Assembly: GCF_040782645.1 (NCBI RefSeq)
Contig: NZ_CP160403.1
Coordinates: 1,054,001 to 1,118,000, forward strand
Length of the DNA stretch: 64,000 nt
Reading direction: 5' to 3'
Source of the DNA: Streptomyces sp. HUAS ZL42
GTDB taxonomy: Bacteria; Actinomycetota; Actinomycetes; Streptomycetales; Streptomycetaceae
The notes below the pieces were generated by a model. That model worked only from the letters and a program-made list of their open reading frames with translations. It searched no databases and was not told where the DNA came from. The translations under genes were made by a program, and so were the position numbers. This document shows positions 58,858 to 64,000 of the stretch, in pieces (position 1 is the stretch's first letter; the number at the start of each line of letters is the position of its first letter).

Positions 58858-59154
58858 ATGCGCTTCATCGGACTGCTCCTCCTCGCGGCCACCGGCGCCT
58901 TCACGGCCCTGCTCATCGCCGACAACCTGTCCGGCGGCCCCGAATACTCCGTGTCGGTGCTCGGTCAGCACATCGCGACGATGAACACGCTGGCCGTGTT
59001 CTGTTCGGGACTCGCGCTGGCGCTGCTCTTCTGTCTGGGGCTGGCGATGACCAGGAGCAGTGCGACGCACCGGCGCCATCGCAAGCCACGGGCGCTCGGC
59101 GCGCGGGACACCACCGGGGTCCATGGAACGGCGGATCCGGACACGCGGGCCTGA
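58858..59154 (+). CDS. Small two-TM membrane protein
   Basis: A 98-residue protein with hydrophobic segments at 3-21 (FIGLLLLAATGAFTALLIA) and 42-65 (NTLAVFCSGLALALLFCLGLAM) and a basic, soluble tail (THRRHRKPRALG). The topology and the extracytoplasmic loop EYSVSVLGQHIATM resemble small envelope proteins of Streptomyces of unknown function. GAGGAG lies nine bases before ATG 58858. It ends ten bases before the archease start and is probably co-transcribed with it. Confidence 0.7.
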   Translation: MRFIGLLLLAATGAFTALLIADNLSGGPEYSVSVLGQHIATMNTLAVFCSGLALALLFCLGLAMTRSSATHRRHRKPRALGARDTTGVHGTADPDTRA

Positions 59155-59164
59155 GGCGGTGGTC

Positions 59165-59620
59165 ATGGTCGGCGACATGGACGAGACCATCCAGGAACGG
59201 CGGCAGGGCGGCAGCGGCCACCGGGCGGTTCCGCACACCGCCGACGTGCGGATAGAGGCGTGGGGTGCGAGCCGAGAGCGTTGTCTGGTCGAGGCGGCAC
59301 TGGGGATGGTGGAGTGCTTCGCCGACGTGGAGGCGGTACGGCCCACCGCCGTGGAGCGGCTGCGCCTCGCGGAGGGCAGTGACGACGACCTGCTGACCGC
59401 GCTGCTGGACGAGGTCGTCTTCCGGCTGGAAGTGGAGGGGCAGGTCCCCGTCGATCTGGAGGCGGAGACGACGGACGACGGTCTCGACGTGCGGCTGGCG
59501 GTGGCCGACCTGGCGGATGTGGAGATCACCGGCGCCGTGCCGAAGGGCGTCACCTGGCACGGGTTGCGCATCGGGCCTGATCCGTACGGCTGGTCGTGCG
59601 CGGTGACCGTCGACGTGTAG
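59165..59620 (+). CDS. Archease family protein
   Basis: A 151-residue archease. AVPHTADVRIEAWGASRERCLVEAALGM is the family start, with the conserved His and Asp of the metal site, and DLADVEITGAVPKGVTWHGLRI is the end. Archease speeds up guanylylation and turnover of the RNA ligase RtcB. The RtcB gene is next to it but convergent instead of in the same operon. A second ATG at 59177 is also usable. Its last codons are the first copy of a 26-bp tandem repeat. Confidence 0.9.
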   Translation: MVGDMDETIQERRQGGSGHRAVPHTADVRIEAWGASRERCLVEAALGMVECFADVEAVRPTAVERLRLAEGSDDDLLTALLDEVVFRLEVEGQVPVDLEAETTDDGLDVRLAVADLADVEITGAVPKGVTWHGLRIGPDPYGWSCAVTVDV

Positions 59621-59670
59621 ACGTGCAGGTGACCGTCGACGTGTAGACGTGCAGGTGACCGTCGACGTGT
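59603..59670. repeat. 26-bp tandem repeat (2.6 copies) across the archease stop codon
   Basis: The unit beginning GTGACCGTCGACGTGTAGAC occurs at 59603-59628, 59629-59654 and partly at 59655-59670. The first copy encodes the C-terminal VTVDV and the stop of archease. The later copies repeat that coding end inside the gap to the RtcB gene. Confidence 0.9.
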
Positions 59671-59696
59671 GAGTGACCGAGGCGACCCGGGGCGCC

Positions 59697-61109
59697 TCAG
59701 CCCTTCACCACACCCAGCGGCACCAGCCGGGCCACCGTCCGGCACAGTCCCGCGCCCTCGCTGGCGGCGACCACCTCGCGCACGTCCTTGTACGCCTCCG
59801 GGGCCTCCTCCGACAGGCCGCGCAGCGACCGCGGGCGCACCGCGATGCCGCCCGCCTCGAGCCGGGCCCGCAGTTCCTTCCCGGTGGTCTCGCGTGCGGC
59901 CTGGTGCCGGCTGAGCACCCGGCCCGCGCCGTGGCAGGTGGAGAAGAAGGCGCCGCCGCCGGGTACGCCGGCCAGGACGTACGAGGCCGTGCCCATCGTC
60001 CCTGGGATCAGCACCGGCTGGCCGGTCGCGCGGAGGTCCTCGGGCAGCTCGGGGTGGCCGGGCGGGAAGGCACGGGTGGCGCCCTTGCGGTGCACGCACA
60101 GCCTGCGTCGCGTTCCGGCCACGGCATGCGTCTCGAGCTTGGCGAGGTTGTGCGACACGTCGTACACCAGGGACAGCCTCGTGCCGGCGGCCCCGCGGAA
60201 GACGCGGCGGGCCGCGTCGGACAGCAACTGCCTGTTGGCGCGCCCGTAGTTGGCCGCGGCGGCCATCGCACCCAGATAGGCCTGGCCCTCGGGCGAGTCG
60301 ACCGGGGTGCACGCCAGCTGCCGGTCGGGGACGGTGATGCCGTAGCGGGCCATGGCGCGGTCCATCGCGCGGACGTGGTCGGTGCAGATCTGGTGGCCCA
60401 GGCCTCGCGAACCGCAGTGGATCATCACGCAGATCTGGCCCACGGCGATCCCGAACGCGGCGGCGGCAGTCTCGTCGTACACCTCGTCGACGCGCTGCAC
60501 CTCGAGGAAGTGATTGGCGGACCCGAGGCTGCCGACCTGGCCCAGTCCGCGCTCGCGCGCCCGTCCGCTCACCTGCTCCACGTCGGCGTCGGCGACGGCG
60601 CCGCCGTCCTCGCACCGGCCGAGGTCGCGTTCTTCACCGTATCCCTCCTGCACCGCGTACCGGGAGCCGCCGCGCAGGATCCGTTCCAGCTGTCCGCGGC
60701 CGCTGGGCCGCCACACGCCACCGGGTCCCGCGCCGCGCGGGATCGACCGGTCCAGGCCCTCCATGACCGCGGGCAGGGCGGAAGCGAACGCGCGCCGGTC
60801 GGCGTCGGCGGCCAGGAGGCGCACCCCGCAGGAGATGTCGAAGCCGACCCCGCCGGGCGAGACGACGCCGCCGTCGGCCACGTCGGTGGCGGCCACCCCG
60901 CCGATGGGAAAGCCGTAGCCCCAGTGGATGTCGGGCATGGCGAACGACGCGTCGACGATGCCCGGCAGTGTGGCGACGTTGACCACCTGCTGCAGTGACT
61001 TCTCGGCGTCCCTCAGCAGCTTCCGCGACGCGAACACGACTCCGGGCACCCGCATCGCACCGCGCGGGTCGATGCGGAAGCGGTGGGGAGCTTCCTCGAC
61101 GAGTTCCAT
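59697..61109 (-). CDS. rtcB: RtcB family RNA 3'-phosphate/5'-OH ligase
   Basis: A 470-residue RtcB ligase, which joins 2',3'-cyclic phosphate or 3'-phosphate RNA ends to 5'-OH ends with GTP and Mn. [27 protein letters not shown] (metal-binding Cys), [33 protein letters not shown] and STCHGAGR (His for guanylylation) are all present, so it looks active. ATG 61109 has AGGAGG six bases upstream. It is convergent with archease and divergent from the CapA gene. Length is normal. Confidence 0.93.
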   Translation of the reverse strand: MELVEEAPHRFRIDPRGAMRVPGVVFASRKLLRDAEKSLQQVVNVATLPGIVDASFAMPDIHWGYGFPIGGVAATDVADGGVVSPGGVGFDISCGVRLLAADADRRAFASALPAVMEGLDRSIPRGAGPGGVWRPSGRGQLERILRGGSRYAVQEGYGEERDLGRCEDGGAVADADVEQVSGRARERGLGQVGSLGSANHFLEVQRVDEVYDETAAAAFGIAVGQICVMIHCGSRGLGHQICTDHVRAMDRAMARYGITVPDRQLACTPVDSPEGQAYLGAMAAAANYGRANRQLLSDAARRVFRGAAGTRLSLVYDVSHNLAKLETHAVAGTRRRLCVHRKGATRAFPPGHPELPEDLRATGQPVLIPGTMGTASYVLAGVPGGGAFFSTCHGAGRVLSRHQAARETTGKELRARLEAGGIAVRPRSLRGLSEEAPEAYKDVREVVAASEGAGLCRTVARLVPLGVVKG

Positions 61110-61194
61110 CGCAGCCTCCTGCACCCGGCGTCCGCAGGTCCGGGGTACCCGTGGGAGCGCGTGCGTATCGTGCCGGCGCCCGTACCGTTGAGGT

Positions 61195-62301
61195 ATGACC
61201 GACGGCGTGGTGACGCTGTTCGTCTGCGGGGATGTGATGCTCGGGCGCGGCGTCGACCAGATCCTGGCGCAGCCCGGTGATGCGGCGCTGCGGGAGGAGT
61301 ACGTCGCGGACGCGCGGTCGTACGTGGGCATGGCGGAGGCGGTCAGCGGTCCGGTCCCCGCTCCCGTCGAACCGTCGTGGCCGTGGGGCGAGGCGCTGCG
61401 GGTACTGGACGCGGCCGCCACGGACGTCCGCATCGTCAATCTCGAGACGTCGGTCACGCGCAGTGACGCGTTCGCGCCCGGCAAGGCGGTCCACTACCGC
61501 ATGCATCCGGCCAACCTGCCCGCTCTCACGGTCGCCCGGCCCGATGTCTGCGTCCTCGCCAACAACCATGTGCTGGACTTCGGCCGCGCGGGTCTGGAGG
61601 AGACCCTCGAGGCGCTGGGCCGTGCGGGTCTGCGGGTGGCGGGCGCGGGACGGAACGCCGAGGAGGCGTTCGCGCCGGTGGCCGTCCCCGTTCCCGGCGG
61701 GCGCGTGCTCGTCTTCGCGCTGGGGACGCGTTCCAGCGGGATCCCGGCCGACTGGGCGGCAACCTCGGACCTGTCGGGGGTGGCCTACGTCCCCGACCTG
61801 ACGTACGACGCTGCCGCCGCGGTCGTGGAGCATGTACGGCGGGTGAAGCGGGAGGGCGACATCGCCGTCGTGTCCGTGCACTGGGGCTCCAACTGGGGGT
61901 ACCGGGTGCCCCGGGAGCAGACCCGCTTCGGGCATGCCCTGGTGGACGGCGGCGTCGACCTCGTCCACGGGCACTCCTCGCACCACCCGCGCCCCGTGGA
62001 GGTGTACCGCGACCGGCTGATCCTGCACGGCTGCGGCGACTTCATCGACGACTACGAGGGCATCTCGGGCTACGCGGAGTACCGCGACGACCTGCGGATC
62101 GTCCACCTCGTGACGGTGGCGGCGGACACGGGCCGGCTGACCGGTCTGCGCATGGTTCCGCTGCGCGTGAGGCGCATGCGCCTCGAGCCCGCGCCCGACG
62201 AGGACCGCGCCTGGCTGCGCGCCACCCTCGACCGCATCAGCGCCGGGGTGCACATCACCGCGGAACCCGACGGCACGCTCGTGGCCGGAACAGGCCCGTG
62301 A
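61195..62301 (+). CDS. CapA-family metallophosphatase-like protein
   Basis: A 368-residue CapA/PgsA-like protein of the calcineurin-like fold. [52 protein letters not shown] and [11 protein letters not shown] are the conserved metal-site motifs. No signal peptide or membrane anchor is seen, unlike capsule-synthesis CapA, so it probably acts in the cytoplasm. TACCGT ends seven bases before ATG 61195 and could be the -10 box of a leaderless transcript. It overlaps the MBL-like gene by four bases (GTGA). Confidence 0.88.
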   Translation: MTDGVVTLFVCGDVMLGRGVDQILAQPGDAALREEYVADARSYVGMAEAVSGPVPAPVEPSWPWGEALRVLDAAATDVRIVNLETSVTRSDAFAPGKAVHYRMHPANLPALTVARPDVCVLANNHVLDFGRAGLEETLEALGRAGLRVAGAGRNAEEAFAPVAVPVPGGRVLVFALGTRSSGIPADWAATSDLSGVAYVPDLTYDAAAAVVEHVRRVKREGDIAVVSVHWGSNWGYRVPREQTRFGHALVDGGVDLVHGHSSHHPRPVEVYRDRLILHGCGDFIDDYEGISGYAEYRDDLRIVHLVTVAADTGRLTGLRMVPLRVRRMRLEPAPDEDRAWLRATLDRISAGVHITAEPDGTLVAGTGP

Positions 62302-62918
62302 ACCAGTGGCTCCGGATGACGCTGCTCGGCGTCGGCGCGATGAACTCGCCCCGGTACGCGCCGGCCGGGCTGCTCCTGCGCCACGCCGGACACCGCGTGG
62401 CCTTCGACGGCGGCCCCGGCGCCGAACCGCCGCCCGGCCGGCTCGACGGCTGGCTGGTCACCGACGAGCAGGCGGAGCTGCGGTCCGCACTGCGCCGCGG
62501 TGCCGCCGCACGGGGCGTCGGGATACATGCCGGCGATCTGGAGGTGGGAGAGGTGCGGGTGCGCTGCCGTCCCGTGGCGCACACGTCGCATCCCGCGTAC
62601 GGCTATCGCATCGAGGCGCGCGGCCTGGTCGTGGTGTGGGCACCGGAGTTCTGGGAGTTCCCGGTCTGGGCGGCGGGGGCGGACCTGATGTTCGCAGAGG
62701 CCGCCGCATGGGACCGGCCGATACGGTTCCGCGGCGGCGTGGGCGGCCACGCCGACGTGCACGCCGTCGCCGAGCGGGCCGCGCGGTGGGGTGTTCGGCG
62801 ACTGGTCTACGCCCACATCGGGCGGCCCAGCATCCGGGCGATCGATGCGGGCCTGAGACCGCCCGCGGGTGAGTGGGGCGTGGAGGGCCGCACCTACTCC
62901 CTGCGCCTGAACCGGTAG
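62298..62918 (+). CDS. Degenerate MBL-fold protein
   Basis: A 206-residue protein with metallo-beta-lactamase-fold traits: LLGVGAMNSPRYAPAGLLLR, then HRVAFDGGPGA, PVAHTSHPAYGYRIEARG and VGGHADVHAVAERAA. The canonical HxHxDH metal motif is missing. In its place are WLVTDEQAELRSAL and FAEAAAW. It may be an inactive or altered member. GTG 62298 overlaps the CapA-like gene, so the two products are translationally coupled. I do not know a function. Confidence 0.72.
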   Translation: MNQWLRMTLLGVGAMNSPRYAPAGLLLRHAGHRVAFDGGPGAEPPPGRLDGWLVTDEQAELRSALRRGAAARGVGIHAGDLEVGEVRVRCRPVAHTSHPAYGYRIEARGLVVVWAPEFWEFPVWAAGADLMFAEAAAWDRPIRFRGGVGGHADVHAVAERAARWGVRRLVYAHIGRPSIRAIDAGLRPPAGEWGVEGRTYSLRLNR

Positions 62919-62924
62919 GGCGGC

Positions 62925-63566
62925 TCAGGCGCCGTGCAGCGCATCGAGCACGTCGGCGTCGGTGAGCTGCTCGAAGTTCTCGTACCACTCGCCGACGGCC
63001 CGGAACGCACTCGGCCGGTACAGGCACACCACGTCGTCGGCCTCCTGAGCCAGCAGATCGGCCGCTTCCGGCGCGCAGACCGGGGCCGCGAGGACGACCT
63101 GCTCGGGCCCCTGACGACGTACGCTGCGCAGCGCGGCGCGGGCGGTCACGCCGGTCGCCACTCCGTCGTCCACGACGATCACGCTGCGGCCCCTGAGCTC
63201 CGGCGCCGGCCGGCCCTGCCGGTAACGCTCCTCGCGACGGCGCAGTTCCGTCCTCTCCCGGTCCACCACCTCGGCGAGATCGTCCTCGCGCAGACCCAGC
63301 TGGTCCAGGGACCAGGTGTCGAAGAGGGGCGGATCGTCGCCCGAGATCGCGCCGATGCCGAACTCCTCGTGGAACGGCGCCCCGATCTTGCGTACGACGA
63401 GCACGTCCAGCGGTGCGTCCAGGGCCCGGGCGACCTCGCGGGCGACCGCGACCCCACCGCGGGGCAGGGCGAGGACCACGGGGCGGGGAAGGGAGCCCTT
63501 CTCCTGACGGATGCGCAGCTGCTCGGCCAGCTCCTGCCCGGCCTGCCTGCGGTCACGGAACTGCAT
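62925..63566 (-). CDS. Phosphoribosyltransferase family protein
   Basis: A 213-residue type I PRTase-fold protein. LALPRGGVAVAREVARALDAPLDVLVVRKIG is the N-terminal segment and SVIVVDDGVATGVTARAALRSVRRQ holds the PRPP-binding loop. The C-terminus (DVVCLYRPSAFRAVGEWYENFEQLTD) is typical of the ComF-unrelated stand-alone group found near stress and dormancy genes. ATG 63566 follows AAAGGGAG, and it overlaps the metallophosphoesterase gene by 14 bases. Substrate base is unknown. Confidence 0.88.
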   Translation of the reverse strand: MQFRDRRQAGQELAEQLRIRQEKGSLPRPVVLALPRGGVAVAREVARALDAPLDVLVVRKIGAPFHEEFGIGAISGDDPPLFDTWSLDQLGLREDDLAEVVDRERTELRRREERYRQGRPAPELRGRSVIVVDDGVATGVTARAALRSVRRQGPEQVVLAAPVCAPEAADLLAQEADDVVCLYRPSAFRAVGEWYENFEQLTDADVLDALHGA

Positions 63567-64000
63567 CTGTCTCCCTTTCCTCATCCGTCGCGTGGTGGTG
63601 CGTCGCGGCGGGCTCCCGCTCGCGGGACGAGCGCAGGTGGTAGACGTGGAAGGCGCGTCCGATGACCGGCTGGGCCACGTTGCGCACCTTCACCCCACCA
63701 CTGGTCATTCCGTGTTCCGTGCCGGCGTGGGCGTGCCCGTGCACGGCGAGATCGGCTCCCGCCGTGTCGATCGCCTCGGCGAGCAGGTAGCTGCCGAGGA
63801 ACGGATAGATCTCCAAGGGTTCACCCGCCAGCGTGTCCGGCACGGGGGAGAAGTGGGTGAGGGCGATGCGCACGTCGCAGTCCTGCTCCCCCAGCGCCCG
63901 CAAAGAGGTGCACAGGGCGTCGGCGCACTGGCGGGAGTGCCTGACGAACTCCTTCATGACGGGCTCACCGAACTCGCCGGCGCAGCGGCCCACGAACCCG
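63553..64000 (-). CDS. Metallophosphoesterase, C-terminal part (cut by window edge)
   Basis: The last 148 codons of a calcineurin-like phosphoesterase, read from the window end. CDVRIALTHFSPVPDT and DLAVHGHAHAG are the C-terminal metal-ligand motifs (H..., GHxH). The N-terminal D-x-H and GNHE motifs lie beyond the window. The end overlaps the phosphoribosyltransferase start by 14 bases, indicating a shared transcript. Substrate is unknown. Confidence 0.85.
   Translation of the reverse strand, partial: GFVGRCAGEFGEPVMKEFVRHSRQCADALCTSLRALGEQDCDVRIALTHFSPVPDTLAGEPLEIYPFLGSYLLAEAIDTAGADLAVHGHAHAGTEHGMTSGGVKVRNVAQPVIGRAFHVYHLRSSREREPAATHHHATDEERETDAVP

Overview
The window is high-GC actinobacterial DNA that reads as a Streptomyces chromosome segment. 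The genes show strong third-position GC bias, GTG and TTG starts are common, and many exported proteins carry twin-arginine signals. The families are typical Streptomyces ones: PAS-GAF-SpoIIE phosphatase, GH46 chitosanase, M4 protease with P-domain, F420-dependent oxidoreductases and YcnI. I found no tRNA, rRNA, insertion sequence or CRISPR array. Fifty-one genes look intact, one of them cut by the right edge. Four more are decayed.

Left part (1-17.4 kb) is mostly catabolic and stress genes. It holds an acyl-CoA synthetase, an isoquinoline oxidoreductase-type IorAB pair, a frameshifted O-methyltransferase, and a sugar ABC importer (binding protein and two permeases). Divergent from the importer are a DeoR regulator and a GH4 glycosidase. 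Then come an alpha/beta hydrolase, an MFS sugar-type carrier behind a perfect 34-bp inverted repeat, a copper-type YcnI pair, and an ArsR regulator divergent from a quinone oxidoreductase.

The most striking region is 17.5-28.0 kb. It encodes an acyl-CoA carboxylase beta subunit, a FadD32-like fatty acyl-AMP ligase, a Pks13-like ACP-KS-AT-ACP-TE synthase, an antigen-85-like acyltransferase, a PucR regulator and a Culp-like cutinase. This gene set matches the mycolic-acid condensation and transfer locus of Mycobacteriales (accD4, pks13, fadD32, culp6, fbp). Streptomyces are not known to make mycolic acids. The locus probably makes and places an alpha-branched or polyketide-type lipid whose identity is unknown.

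Middle part (28-47 kb): secreted hydrolase, PAS/GAF/SpoIIE phosphatase, FAD monooxygenase, Tat-exported beta-propeller, diacylglycerol-kinase-like enzyme, MOSC protein, DHA2 exporter, DEDDh exonuclease, M4 protease and chitosanase. An AraC-VOC-UvrA-like unit follows, apparently for DNA or drug protection.

Right part (47-64 kb): a translationally coupled four-gene operon (SWIM zinc finger, vWA, MoxR ATPase, DUF5682/TraB-like) forms a MoxR-vWA system of unknown function. After it come a TetR gene with a textbook autoregulatory operator, a serine hydrolase, an F420-type PPOX/LLM pair, archease and RtcB ligase in convergent orientation, a CapA-MBL pair, a phosphoribosyltransferase and a truncated metallophosphoesterase.

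All family assignments rest on motif recognition in the translations. No database search was run.
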